From Cristatella mucedo (lineage: Eukaryota > Bryozoa > Phylactolaemata > Cristatellidae): a DNA stretch of 64,000 nucleotides. Positions 31,646 through 44,159 of the stretch are shown piece by piece; the stretch's first letter is position 1; every line of letters starts with the position of its first letter. Both the position numbers and the translations under genes were made by a program. The notes under the pieces are model-generated. The model worked only from the letters and a program-made list of their open reading frames with translations. It was not told the DNA's origin and did no database searches. Where the stretch lies: assembly GCA_009760855.2 (NCBI GenBank), contig WPIO01000040.1:237501-301500 (forward strand), given 5' to 3'.

Positions 31646-31949
31646 TTGATCATTGCTTGATTAATGTCTTATTTAGTTTCTCTGAATGACGTGAAATTTT
31701 ATTTATTCAGAGCACGCATATGCTTTTCATTAATTAAACAATTGAAAGTCAAAGTCATCCAAGTGCGAACGTCAGCAGTTCAAGGTGCATGGGGAAGAAG
31801 GGGGATTCCAATCCAGTAAAAGGCATTACAGGAGTGACGAGCTGAGCACTGTGTCATCTGCATTAAAATGAGAGCAATGCTGGTGTTGCTCTAGGACAGC
31901 GGCATGATTTACAGCGTTGATACAAAAAGTACTGGGAGCTCAGAACATC

Positions 31950-31987
<38 letters not shown>

Positions 31988-32367
31988 TGAATACATTTAT
32001 TATAGCACCCTCAGATACCTCAGTCTTTTTTTTTTAGCCACCATACATTTGCTGCGAAGAAAGCACGGGCAGCCTAGACCCTACAAAGGATCAATCACCT
32101 GACCGGTGACACCTGACATCTAAACGCTGACCTCTCCTACTTAATCTCCCAATTAATTGTGTCTCTAGATGGTGGTAGTTGTAGCATGTTTGCACGTCGG
32201 AAAATGCGTTTTTGCGAATTCGGGTGGATTTGCTTGTGAGCTTCGCCGCCCCGCCCGCCCCGCCTGCCCGCTTGAAGCAAGGCAGCCAGCAATCTTTCTC
32301 TTTTAGTTCGTTCTTTCGTCTTGCCACTTCATACTAAGCGGGTGGCTGACTCAATACACGGTGCTGC
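31403..32367. repeat. Larger inverted repeat, ~95-bp arms
   Basis: The sequence at about 31403-31499 returns inverted at 32271-32367 (GACTCATTACGCGGTGCTGA, TTTCTCTTTTAGTTCGTTCT on one strand). The unit is about 0.96 kb and could be a non-autonomous DNA element, or two opposite copies of one repeat. Confidence 0.7.
31950..32075 (-). mobile_element. LINE-A 3' tail fragment
   Basis: An (AAT)n run is followed by TATAGCACCCTCAGATACCT and later CATTTGCTGCGAAGAAAG, the reverse of the LINE-A end (CTTTGCAGCAAATG ... GAGGGCGCTTTATTATT). Confidence 0.65.
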
Positions 32368-32733
32368 CTAAACTAAAAAAACGACCCCGCGTGTGCGCAC
32401 CTTTCACTTAGAAAATCGACCGCTTGGGCACCGCGTGACTAGAAGCCCATTTGGTTCTCAAGGCGGCGCAGCGAAAATCCGGGTAATTTGGGAGCAGCGG
32501 AAAGAGGCTCCCAGAAACGGACGCTCAGTTGTCCGAAATAGTGCCACCGCCCTTTGGACAGCAACTGCACCGCTTCTAACGCGATGCAAGGGCAGGCCAG
32601 CGGTCGCTCGTGCAGACGCTCTGCCGAGCGGAAGGAGCCGCTCCACCGCTCGGTCGCGGCAGCTCCGGAGCGTGCGCTCCGGAGCACGCACGCAGTTCCG
32701 GAGCGAGTCGCTCGTCACCCTTTTTCTTTGTAG

Positions 32734-33038
32734 GCTCTTCTTGATATCGCCTTACAGCGATTTCAGAAAAAACCCGCCCACGATCAAGATAATCATATAT
32801 GCAGCTTTGACGAGAGAGTGTACTGCGTGCGCCGCGCGGGTGGCGCGGCGGCGGCGGCGGCTCACCCGGCGACTCTCTCGTGGATAAATTACCCGTCCGA
32901 GGAGCTGGCGCTATGGCGAGCGGGCTATCTGCAGTGCCAGCTGCCCGATCTGACGGCGCAGGAGACGAGCGTCGAGCTGCGCCGCGGCGGCGGCGGCGAC
33001 TCGGTCCGCATGCCGCTGGGCAATGCGCCGCCAGCAGC

Positions 33039-33104
<66 letters not shown>

Positions 33105-33928
33105 TCCGAGCGCGTTCGGCCTGTGCGTGAAGAGCGGCTACGGAGCGCCGAGCGCTCTGCGCTTCATCGAGTGGATGGAGCTGCAGTCGCTGCTCGGCGT
33201 CGCTCACGTCTTCCTGTACGACCTGGACCTGCGAGGACCGATACGGTCGGCCATGCAGTACTACGTCGACAGCGGTCTGCTCACTGTAGTCAAGGACAAC
33301 AGCAGGCGGCTAATCGAGCAGGCGCAGCCGCGCTTCGTCAACCTGTTCGCCGGCTTCGACGCGACGCGGGCCACGGGCGACGAGCCGTACTCGCAGCTCG
33401 AGCTGCTGTCCATCCAGGACTGCTTTCATCGATTCCGCGGTCTGTTCGAGTACATCGTCGTCGCCGACATCGACGAGGCCATCGTGCCCGCCGACGGCGG
33501 CACGCTGCACGACCTGCTGAGAGCGCTGCGGCGCAGAGCGCCGGCCGCCACGTCCTTCGCGCATCAGTCGGCCGCCTACCTGCCGCACTTCGCCGCCGCG
33601 AACGCGAGCGGCCGCACGTACATGCTCGCGCACACGCGCCGCACCGAGATCACGTGGGACGGCTCAAAGGCGTTCCACAGCACGGCCGACACGGAGAGCC
33701 TCAACTGGCACCGACGCATCGATGCCGGTAGTAACGTGGCGTACGTCGAGCCGTCGGAGGCGTGGCTGCACCACTACCGCGGCTCGTGCAAGGGCTTCTC
33801 GTGCGACAGCAACGTCAAGGTCATTGACGACGGCGCGTCCGTCCTGGGCAAACTCGCGACCGCCCTGACCTCGCGGGTCGCCGCGGTCGCGGAGAAGCTG
33901 CCGCCGCGCGGCGGCGGAGGCGATTTAG
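32734..33928 (+). pseudogene. GT92 glycosyltransferase gene 2, catalytic exon (damaged)
   Basis: This is a paralogue of 6495-7635, with acceptor TTTTTCTTTGTAG. It starts LFLISPYSDFRKNPP, matching gene 1, then loses frame near 32800: the expected SFDERVYCVR continues in another frame from 32818. From there the domain is open: WINYPSEELALWRAGYLQC, MPLGNAPP, a poly-Ala tract of about 22 residues, FGLCVKSGYG, FLYDLDLRGP, the DIDE region and HHYRG. At the end a second one-base shift puts the ancestral-looking stop (ATT TAG at 33923, aligning with gene 1 ATT TAA) out of frame. The open frame therefore runs on to 34365 through about 145 unrelated Arg/Ala-rich residues. Relative to gene 1 the first break is a 7-base gap. 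It is either a recent pseudogene or carries sequencing errors in GC-rich repeats. Confidence 0.75.
33037..33106. repeat. (GCC)n triplet repeat in coding sequence
   Basis: An almost pure GCC run encodes the poly-Ala tract of gene 2. Gene 1 has a charged stretch (QESKEPRRT) at this position. Confidence 0.95.
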
Positions 33929-34095
33929 CTCGCGCAGCGCGGACGCGCGATCCTGTGTCCGCGCGGCTCTTGCGTTCATCCGCGCTCGTCTCTGATCGCG
34001 AGCCCCCATTAGAAAGTCTCGCACGGCGGGTTCGCGCCGCGCCGGCGTTTGAGCTCATCGTTGCCAAGGGTAGCTGCCCACGGCGTGGCAAGCTC

Positions 34096-34126
<31 letters not shown>

Positions 34127-34870
34127 TGTGGTCTGGTTTGCGGCGTGAATTCTTAGCTCGACGTTACTCGTCGACGACGGCCGCCGCATCCAACGCCCTG
34201 CGTTGCCCCGCCCGGCCCGCCCCGCCCGCGCAGAGCGTGCTTTCTCGCTCGCCGGCTGTCGCGGCCTTGTCCGACCGACCGCTCCTTGCACTCTTGCGCC
34301 GCGGCGAAGAGGCCAGCCTCGATCGTCGTCAGCGGTCCGGCGGGGTGAGCGAGCGACAGAGATGAAACGGTTTGAATGCAGGCGGTTGGACTTCATTCGC
34401 GTCGGCTGCTTAGACGAGCGCTGGTCGCTCCCGATGGATGCGCGCTCCTCCGCGCGCCGCCGCGATCGGCTCGCGCTGCTGCGCACGCGTCTCGCAGCGT
34501 GCTCGAAGCGAAGGCAGGGCATCGCAAGACGTTGCCGATGTGGTCCGTCTGACGGCGGAGAGGCGGCGTCGCGTGCGGCGATCCATTTCGCAGCGGCTAG
34601 CGATCTAATCCGCCACGAGCGAATCGGTCCGCACTAACCAGTGAGCTCCTGCGGAGCGCGACCTCGTGATACGCTAGTTCTAACAAAGAAAATCTCATTT
34701 TGGTTGGCCGTGGTACGCTTTGGTAGGCCACGGTGCGTTTCGATAGGCGATGGTACAAATGAATGCGTCATCGAGTAAGCCGCAGGAAGCTGAATTTTCG
34801 CAGTTTAAATTCTAGCGAGATGATAGGCAACCGAACTAGTCCAAGTACATTGTGTCACAAAAACGTTTCC
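33929..34870 (+). other. GC-rich 3' region of GT92 gene 2
   Basis: This has no similarity to gene 1 past the stop. It contains a GGC run (34098-34127) and GC-box-like CCCGCCCCGCCC sequence near 34210-34235. Overlapping chance frames occur on both strands. It is probably 3' UTR plus flank. Confidence 0.35.
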
Positions 34871-34879
34871 CAAGCATAT

Positions 34880-34968
34880 AATAATAATAATAATAACAAT
34901 AATAATACATTTTCACAGCCCTGTCAGAGAACTTAACATCTCGCTAGGCATTTTACATAAATTGCTAG
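34880..34968 (-). mobile_element. LINE-A 3' tail fragment
   Basis: (AAT)n then CAGCCCTGTCAGAGAACTTA and CTAGGCATTTTACAT, the reverse complement of the LINE-A terminal box. Confidence 0.65.
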
Positions 34969-36900
34969 CTCGGAAGCGTGATTAATTAGGCAAACGCAGC
35001 TAAGAGATAGCAGAACTAGCAGCCGGAGAATCAGCTTTCGTCTAGTCGTTTCACTTCAGAATCTGCTAGGATGCGCTCGCTGTATCGACTGAAAACACGT
35101 TACCTCAAAACTAATTTTTATCTTAATTGTTTACTTTAACTGCTATGCTAGATTAGCGTGTACACGTTTTTTAAGATGGTCGGAAGCTTCGAGCTGGCAG
35201 TAACAAGATTGTGACTATCGAAAAGAAGTTTGTGCCAGCTCCATTTTGAGAGTCTGGAGCCGCCCGCTAACGCGCCAAGCGCTGCCGGCCTTTTCAGGCA
35301 TGCATAGGCAGAGTTACCTCATTATGACCTTTAGAAACGTGATCGCCGTCTTGCAAAGTTAGACGACACTACTCAGTGATAAGTAAAAGTAAGGCGACAG
35401 TCCTCAATCTGCGGCCGCGCCGAGCGTGCAGGCCGCAGGTACCGACAGCTCCGGCTGCCTTAGTGACCCCGCGGATCCAGCAACCGTTGCGACCCCGCAT
35501 AAACAAGAGGGATAACTTGCTTTCGGAGACACGCCTCGATGCTGCCAACCGGAGTCGCGCGGCGCGCGCCTCCGTCTGCCGTCTCTCCGAGTCGGCAGAC
35601 GGACGCGCGTGCGCGCGCAGAGCGTTCGGGTCGAAGCGGCGGCGGCTGCGGCAGCAGCAGGCTCTGCGGGTCTAGCCATCTGCGCCTGCTATAGCCATCT
35701 GCGCCGTTAGTTAGGACTCGTCGCGTTCTAGATCGGGAGCGTATCGTTCTAGATCGGGATCGTCCTAGATCGATAGGGATCGATCGATTGGGAGCCTCGA
35801 TGGGTGAGACGATGCAGCGGCCGAATGCCGGCGTCTTTGGCTGACTTGCTGCGGTCAGAAAACCACGCGATTGTTGCTGCTCTGACTGAAGCTGCCGGAG
35901 ATGATTCAAAGCGACGAGTCCTTGGTCGGATTTTCTTTACGATACCTTTACCAGGTAATCTTACGCACTCACATCGAGGAACCTCCTTCAAACTTGAGCT
36001 CTGGCGCGCCGGCCAAGACTGAGCGTCAATCGTGGGGCTTGGCAGGTATGGGGCAAGGCGCCGGATTTAAATGGCGCCTTTTAACGTTCCAGCGTAAAGC
36101 CCAATGCCCCGTGGCCTCGTAGGTCATGGTTAATAACTTCCCCTTTGATGATGACACTCGCTATCTTAAGTAATGCCTTGTAGCTCAAAGGGGTTCAGTG
36201 CTAAGATCGACAATCTCACAAACATGCAGCATCGCGACTTTCTTTCCACACACGTAGCGTGCCCTAGAAGGAGATTTAGTTTTCCTAAGGTGCTATACAG
36301 CGTCTTATTATCGTTTTAATTATTGGCTCACAGTCCGCCACAGAAGGATCTCTAAACCCATCGCGGGACATAGTGAGTTTGATCTCCTAATTGGAGTCGC
36401 TGTCTGGAGGGTACTATCGTGAGCACCGGTAATTTTATAAATTGCCACAATTTTTATGCCTTCTAGAATTTGCTTCCATTTCTGCCGACTCGGTTGCGTC
36501 CTATTTAGCTGTCCTGCTGTGCAGCTATTTCCAGGCTACTATATCCTTTTCGACTGTCCTTCCTATTCTGCTTTTTCTTTTCTCTGTGCGCGTCAGAAAA
36601 CGTTTGATGGGCAGTCTGTGCGCACCGAAAGACGCACGGACCGTGCATGCAAACCGGGTGGACGCTCACGACGGTAAGACTGACTTAAGTCTATGGAGCT
36701 TTATCTAGTTGCAAATATACGTACTTACCGAGATTTTTATTAGAAGGAAATTCTAGCATAAGGCGTGGCTCGCATGAAAACCGCAAAGTAATGGCGTTTG
36801 AAGACCAGGGTGTGACCTAGAACGCGAGCCTAATAGCGGTGCCCCAGCGAGGCACTTGGAGAGCCATTACGCAGTAGTGAGTAAGGTGGCGCTGCTGACA
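34969..36900. other. No gene recognised
   Basis: It includes a GC-rich patch (35400-35690) with a hairpin around GTCTGCCGTCTCTCCGAG and tandem GATCG-rich sequence at 35725-35790. A weak SINE-B-like tail lies near 36245-36315 (GGAGATTTAGTTTTCCTAAG then GTGCTATACA). Short open frames lack domains. Confidence 0.3.
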
Positions 36901-36935
36901 AAAGTCTATGAGCGTCTGCCAGCCGATCTACGTCT

Positions 36936-37520
36936 ATGACTGGCTGCCTCCTAGCCGTTTCCATTGGCAGCCGTATGCTAGCAATTCCATTAGCATCCGG
37001 TAGGCGCACACTTTCGGTGTCCGCGGCGGCGGAAGTACGCCGATTCCGGCTACAGCTCATGCCCATGTCAGAAGGCGTGCATGGCCGCCTAATGGCCGCC
37101 AGCGGAGGGTGTACCGCGGCGGCAGCATTTCGCGAGCAACAGACGGGCTCACGCCTCGGTGTCTTGCTTGCGCTAGCGACGCTGCTGTCCGCCGCAATCT
37201 GCTGGATGCCGGTGCAGTCGTCGGCGTCGTGTTTTTTTTTAAACGCGGCCACTGGCCAGGCCTTGGCGCGAAAGGAGGAGAGGGGTGAGAGGCTACCGAG
37301 CGGCTTCGCGACGGTGGCGGCGGCGTCCGCCTCCGCCGTCGTCGCGAACCCGGCGCCTTTGTACCCGACACGCAGAGGATTTCCGGCTAGCCCTAGAGAA
37401 CGAGCCCAAAGCCAACTGCCAGCGGCATGGCCGCCGCAGGTATCTTCTACGCCGTCTTTCACAGTCGTATTGTTTAAGGCTCCGCAGGGGCAACGAGAGG
37501 GAAAAGATCACGAGGCCTAA
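36936..37520 (+). CDS. Possible type II membrane-anchor exon
   Basis: This plus-strand frame of 194 residues includes LGVLLALATLLSAAICWMPV, a good membrane helix. It is preceded by a short polar segment with FREQQTGSR and followed by an Ala/Ser/Pro-rich stretch ending SFTVVLFK. That architecture (short cytosolic tail, anchor, stem) is what a Golgi glycosyltransferase needs. However, the opposite strand is equally open (36830-37462), GC-rich DNA gives long chance frames, and no catalytic exon follows. No splice sites were confirmed. Treat as a candidate only. Confidence 0.2.
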   Translation: MTGCLLAVSIGSRMLAIPLASGRRTLSVSAAAEVRRFRLQLMPMSEGVHGRLMAASGGCTAAAAFREQQTGSRLGVLLALATLLSAAICWMPVQSSASCFFLNAATGQALARKEERGERLPSGFATVAAASASAVVANPAPLYPTRRGFPASPRERAQSQLPAAWPPQVSSTPSFTVVLFKAPQGQREGKDHEA

Positions 37521-37815
37521 TAATAATAATGCACTTGATAAAGCGCCCTCAGAGAACTCAATCTCTCTCTCTCTCTCTCTAGGCGCTACATTTACATTTT
37601 ACATTTACATTTGCTGCAAAGGGAAATGCAATTCAATGATGAGTAATATCGTGCTTGATAAACAAACAAAATGAATAACATGGTTAGGGGTGACATGCAC
37701 AGGGTCAGCATGCAAATGTGGTTAGTGGCAGCATGCACAGTGTCAGCGCGCATGCACGTAAGCACATGAAGGACGAATCACAGGGACCCACTAAATGCTG
37801 CCCTACATAGATGCG
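37518..37815 (-). mobile_element. LINE-A 3' UTR
   Basis: TAATAATAATAATGCACTTG is followed by ATAAAGCGCCCTCAGAGAAC, a short (CT)n, ATTTGCTGCAAAGGG, GGTTAGGGGTGACATGCACA and CACAGGGACCCACTAAATGC: a complete 3' UTR in reverse. Confidence 0.88.
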
Positions 37816-38224
37816 TTTATATCATCGCTAAGCGGCCGCCGCCGCGGCTCCATTTACCTACATCACGCAGCTGCTCGCCTTCGTCTCGGCGCGTTTCCTG
37901 CTTCCGGCCGGGGCAGCGTCGTCGGGCCGCACGATTTTTCGTGCGCCGGGAAGCGGTATCCTGTGTCACCCGCAAAGACAGCAGGACTCCGTGAAGTCAC
38001 AATGTCCAGACGGGGATTCAAGGAGCAGGACTCAGACAGTGGCCCAGTGGGAGCGCACTAAGCCGCTCGATGTAAATAAACGTACGGAGCTCAATAATTT
38101 GCAGCAAACTCAACCGACTCGCTTCCTTCCCTCTAAGGGCGTGGCACACTTGCAGCGCTTGCTGTCGCGCTCCAAGTAAGCGCCGAGCCTAGGGTCCGGA
38201 AAAAGCACCGACTGCTTGCGCTCA

Positions 38225-38675
38225 ACACGTGTCAGCATTCGCGCGCACGCGCTTGAACGCAATCACGTATGTACTAAATGCCGCAGTGAAAGGTCGGAGT
38301 AGTATGCGCCGAGTAAACGATCTACGACGCCCGGGCGCATCGTACGTTGGCAGTAAGCGGTGCACTTTGGCATGCTGGCTGGTGCGTAGTGCTCGTCCCA
38401 GCACGAGACGTCGTTAAGTGTGTCGCTAGGCTACGCACAGTTATTGATTCTCTTTCCGCATGAGAGAGTTGAGAAGCGTCTGGATGGAGATTGAGCTCTC
38501 GCTGGTAGCTGTATAAACGACCAATTAGTCGTGCTGACTCGCTCTGATTCACCCTCGCTATTTACATTGACCAGCGCCGACATCCCTGGATGCTGGGACG
38601 ATGCAGTCCTAAAAGCGTCGAGTGCGATGGTCACGCGACCATCACCACTTCTTTAACGGTGAATGTCCGATAGAC
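38225..38675 (-). repeat. Module X, copy 1
   Basis: On the minus strand it matches 52965-53370 in order: CATCCCTGGATGCTGGGACG region, TAAATAGCGAGGGTGAATCA, GTCGTTTATACAGCT, then AATAACTG..AGCCTAGCGACA and a 3' part. The 3' part can encode MRPGVVDRLLGAYYSDLSLR before a GTGATT. The paired copy has GTGAGT there. Confidence 0.7.
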
Positions 38676-39044
38676 GAGCATCGATACCGTCGGTAATGGG
38701 ACTCGAATCCTCGTACGAATTCGCCGCGCGCCATCCCACGTGACCGCGATCGCTAGCCCAAGTCTGGCACTGATGCAGATCGCTGCAGACGATCAACGGT
38801 CTGCGGCGCTCCGCTTCGCGCCGCGGGATTCTGGCAGAGATTCAAACTCGGCGACTGGCAGCGAGCTGCCAGTCGTCTATCGGACATTCACCGTTAAAGA
38901 AGTGGGCATGGTCACGTGACCATCGCACTCGACGCTTTTAGGACTGCATCGTCCCAGCATCCAGGGATGTCGGCGCTGGTCAATATAAATAGCGAGGGTG
39001 AATCAGAGCGAGTCAGCACGACTAATTGGTCGTTTATACAGCTT
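38508..39044. repeat. Large palindrome made of two X modules
   Basis: Arms 38508-38675 and 38873-39044 are inverted copies of about 170 bp around a 197-bp unique spacer. The right arm contains TATAAATAG at 38984-38992, while the left arm has TGTAAATAG. Confidence 0.85.
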
Positions 39045-39713
39045 AATCCGCGGTGCAAAATAGTGCAAATGGTGCAAAATAGTTTAACATGCAGTCTCCT
39101 TTGTACTCGGCCAACAAAGCGGACGTCTGGCTCTGCAATCACCGCTCGCGTCTGCAGATCGCGCGCAGGCCCGCGGAGACAAGAGTCTCCGCGGGCCAGC
39201 GCGCTCGTTCGTCTCGCCGCTAGGTCATCGTGTGTGCACCCATCTCTGGATTCTCCGCCTTTTAAAGCACGCACAAGCCCCGCAAGCTGCGTCGACGCTT
39301 TCGCGCGAGCTCGCGCTCCTGCAAAGCTCGCGGCTGCGGCATCTCGGAGCGAGAACGGCTTCGGAGGAGAGGCGCTGCGCGGCTCTCGCTCCGACTCGCG
39401 AAGTCAAGCGGCGCCGCGCGAGAGTTCGCCGCCGCCACGAGGTGGCGCTCCTCGCGAGACGCGGTCCGCGAGCCGCGGCGGCACGCAGGCAGCGGGCAAA
39501 TTAAAATGCTGCGACAGTTCGGGAGCTCGTGTGCCTGTTCCTCCATCCGGGCATTACTGGCGTGCAATGACTCCCCATTCTCTGCAGCGCCCCTCCCGCC
39601 TGCTGCTTCGCTCAAACGAGAACAGCGAGCGCTACTTTCATTGGTCGCTCTGCATTTCGAGTGAACTCGAAAGAAAAACCTGCGTTCGCACAGCGCGCGT
39701 GAGCCAGGGGAGA
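39045..39713. other. GC-rich stretch, no recognised gene
   Basis: It contains a short inverted repeat around GCCCGCGGAGAC / GTCTCCGCGGGC (39170-39200) and a tandem TGCAAAATAG pair near 39053-39085. Long frames here are extensions of the microsatellite frames. Confidence 0.3.
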
Positions 39714-40063
<350 letters not shown>

Positions 40064-40079
40064 GCAGCAGCAGCACGAG

Positions 40080-41115
40080 AGTCCAAGCGAGGCCGAGAAT
40101 TGGATTCGGCGAGCGGCGCCAGAATCACGGGATCGCTTCTCGAGCGGCTGGGGTCACGCCAATTCACCTGGGGGCGGCTCCTGAATTGAAGTGCTGGCAC
40201 GAAGGTCACTCCCAGGTCGCGTGCGGATCCATCCAGACGAAGGCCACGCCAGCGCAGGCTGCCGCTTGCGTAACGGCGCGCAGAGCCACAGAGAGCACAC
40301 GACAGTCGTCCGGCCGGCGGTCGCCGTCAGTCGCCGCAGTCGGCCGGGTCGCCCGCTCGGTCTGCAGTCGCTGCTCCCAGACCACAGCAACGGCAGTGGC
40401 TGCCGGGGCTCTGCCGCAAATTTGGAATCTTGGAGCTTCGCGTACTTTTTTCGCGAGAGGAACTTTCGCTCGAGCGTTGGGAACGTCATGGCGGATGCCG
40501 GTGGGCGCGGCTGCAGCTGCCGCAGTGGCGAGGTACGTCTCTGTCTGAGTCTGGCGTCGCGCGTCCTGCGATCGAACCTGCGAACAGGAGACAATCGGCT
40601 ACCGCTTGTGCGATGGCCGTCGCGCGGGAGCGCAGCGGCACCCGTTCACGTTGGGCGCGATTTGCTCGGCGTCGCAGCAGCCGATTTTGGCCACACACTC
40701 GATTGCGAAGCCAAATGCGTGCTTCCAACTTGTTCTAGCACGTGCGTCGGTTCGTCGTCCGACCGCCACACGGCCATACACCCAGATCGGGCCGCTAACG
40801 GAGGAAAGTTAGCAAGCAGAGAGACACCGGGTCCCGCACGAGAGTGTGTCCGCACCACACCATGTGACTCCGACTGGGGACGTACGAGCGCCGGCCTCTC
40901 CGGCCGAGCTCGCCCGATCGCGACTTGACGAGCTCTGAACCTCTGCAGGCCCCGAGCATCCGAATGTCCTATACTAGGCATCGCATACAGATCTGGTAGC
41001 AGTTCACTTGCCTTGGCTCTACGACATGGCACTAGAGGCCTTGCTGAATGGTAAGTCACTGGCGCTGATCGCGTCTCTGGCACAGACGTATGGCAAACAC
41101 TTCTAGCCGCTGTTC
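40080..41115 (+). other. CpG-rich region, possible short first exon
   Basis: An ATG at 40489 gives MADAGGRGCSCRSGE directly before GTACGTCTCT, a fair donor. That would be a small first exon of an unknown gene. Nothing downstream confirms it. Frames on all strands are open because of base composition. Confidence 0.2.
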
Positions 41116-41116
41116 G

Positions 41117-41350
41117 CTGGGTTTCGCGCAGTGATTAAGTGCTCACCTCGAACCAGGGTCAAGGTGAAAGCATTCGACGACTGGGATCGCGGCTCGAGCT
41201 CTGCGGCGCATGCAAAGCGTCTGAATAAAAATTTTGTTCTCTTAGGGCGCTATGCAAATGAATCGTGTATCTTTTTTACAGCAAATATAAATTATCTACG
41301 AAATCTAAGTTCTCTTAGGGCGCCATACAAATGAATTATTGTTCTCATCA
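41117..41350 (+). mobile_element. SINE-B copy with duplicated tail
   Basis: A degenerate head (GGGTTTCGCGCAGTGATTAA) is followed by a GTTCTCTTAGGGCGCTATGC tail and, after 40 bp, a second AAGTTCTCTTAGGGCGCCAT tail ending in ATTATTGTT. The tails recur inverted at 52545-52670. Confidence 0.75.
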
Positions 41351-41354
41351 TTAT

Positions 41355-42415
<1,061 letters not shown>

Positions 42416-43200
42416 CCGTTGACTAAATAGCAGATTGCAAGCTGCCGTACAGTAAGCGGACGTGCGCAGACACGCTCGCCTTTGAGCGCCCAAGAGCGAA
42501 CCGACACGATCGGCAATGATTACGCTTTCCGTCAGGATTAGCAGCACTTCTCCGTTTGCATATCCCGCTGACTGGTGCTCAATTAATTTGCTGACAAACT
42601 AGATAATCGCTTGCTGAAAAGTCACAGAGGAACTTGAGCTAGGCATTCAGTTTTTCGCAGCCGCACTGTGTCACTGGTGCATCGAGCTCATTTAATGGAC
42701 GGGCATCCATCAAGAGTATGTAAAGAAGGCTCGACGCATTATCAGGACATCCGGCGGCATCCGTAAGTATGGCGGAATCCGTTAAAATGGCGGAAAACGT
42801 CTCGTGCGCTCCCCGCGGATGTCGTCTCTTTGGAATTTTAGCGCCAACCCCGAGCTTAAAGACTGAACTTTTTTGACTAAGCTTTTTACTCTGACTTATG
42901 ACTGCTCATACCTTGGAAAAATCGCACTTTTAGGAGGCCATTTGCTGCCATATTCCGTGAGAGTGAGTACTTTGATATTTAGCTACACTTTTACTGGAAG
43001 CCTTATGGCTGCAACGTGCACATAGTACCAGCCGGAAGACCCCGTTTAAAAACGGAAGTATTATAATTGTTATTATTGTTACTGAGAGTGAGGGCAAGGT
43101 GCCCTGGCCGACCCAAAAGTACCGATACTATGCGGTGTGCTGAGGTGCGCCGGAAATTTTATCTCGTATCTTGCCTTCTTATTTCATACCCTGCCTTCTT
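42416..43200. other. No gene recognised
   Basis: Moderately AT-rich sequence with no long open frame. A repeated motif ATGGCGGAA occurs around 42768-42800. Confidence 0.3.
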
Positions 43201-43201
43201 A

Positions 43202-43310
43202 ATGATAATAATAATAATGATATATTTGTATTGCGCCTTCAGAGATCTGAATTACTTTCTAGGCACTTTGCAGATGCTGTGTAGAAAGCATTACTAAATG
43301 ATTGGTGTTA
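43202..43310 (-). mobile_element. LINE-A 3' tail fragment, degenerate
   Basis: (AAT)n, then TTGCGCCTTCAGAGATCTGA and TTTCTAGGCACTTTGCAGAT. Confidence 0.6.
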
Positions 43311-43711
43311 ATAACCGCCATCAGCAGGCATAGTGCGAGCAGGTACATGCATGCGAAGAACGAATTCCAAAGACCTACAAAATACTGCAATAAACAGGTG
43401 ATTTTTTTAAATGTTGTCTTGTCAGGGAATAGCCAGCTTCAGGACTCAAACCTACGATAAGGAACGTACAGCCGGGCAATCATAATAATAATAAAGATGA
43501 TATAATAATATAATAGTGATAGCAACAACAGTGACGTTTAGAAGGCTTAAATAATAACGGGGCAGAGTCTGGCCACGCAGTCAGGCTACCAAAATGGCTG
43601 CCAGTGCCGAGCACACTCTCCCGGGGGAATGTACCACCGTGGCGCCAGCTAGGCGAACAATTGCTTGAACGATGGCAAGCAAAATGCAGGAAAACTGTTG
43701 CACGCTGACAG

Positions 43712-43787
43712 TGCATCAGCAGCAGCAGCGGCAGCGGCGGCGGCGGCGGTGGCGGCGGTGGCGGCAGCAGCAGCAGCAGATGCTCAT
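43712..43787. repeat. (AGC)n/(GGC)n triplet repeat
   Basis: CAG and GGC triplets in blocks; poly-Ala on one strand. Confidence 0.92.
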
Positions 43788-43848
43788 CAGGCTCGTACGT
43801 CGCAGCTGACGTTGCATTTCCGCTACGCGCGTGCATTACGCGCTTAGC

Positions 43849-43967
43849 ATGGATCCAACGTACTCGTTGCTCGCGTGGTTCGTCTTTTGTGTTTTAGAGC
43901 CTGTGACTCTTGAACGGTCGTGTCGACGCCTAGACAACGAGCGTACTGCGTGCGTATCGCCGATAAG
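43849..43967 (+). CDS. Possible first coding exon with signal anchor
   Basis: An ATG at 43849 opens MDPTYSLLAWFVFCVLEPVT, a short hydrophobic start, then ERSCRRLDNERTACVSPI. It stops exactly at a consensus donor (ATAAG before GTAAGTTG). The exon would be 119 bp and end in phase 2. The downstream candidate exon at 44160 would need phase 0, so the two do not join simply. This is tentative; a secreted or membrane protein start is the inference. Confidence 0.3.
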
Positions 43968-44159
43968 GTAAGTTGCCTCTCGAATCTGGCGTTCGCGGAG
44001 ATGGCGCCTCGCTCGCGCTGCGTTCAAGTGGATGACAATTTTAAATTCTAATAATTCTAATTACAACAGCTGGTAAGAAGCAGCGCGCCGCACGGCAAAC
44101 GTTGTGCGCACATTTACTGTTATAGACTGAGGCTGCAGCCTCCGTCCGGTCGTCTGCAG

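Noticed and set aside
32911-33633. Long frames antisense to or shifted within the GT92 catalytic exons (also 7042-7608)
   Set aside because: Shadows caused by GC-rich codon usage; the sense frames carry the family motifs.
36936-37520. Confident first exon of a third GT92 gene
   Set aside because: The membrane-helix-like stretch is suggestive, but the opposite strand is equally open and no catalytic exon follows. Kept only as a low-confidence feature.
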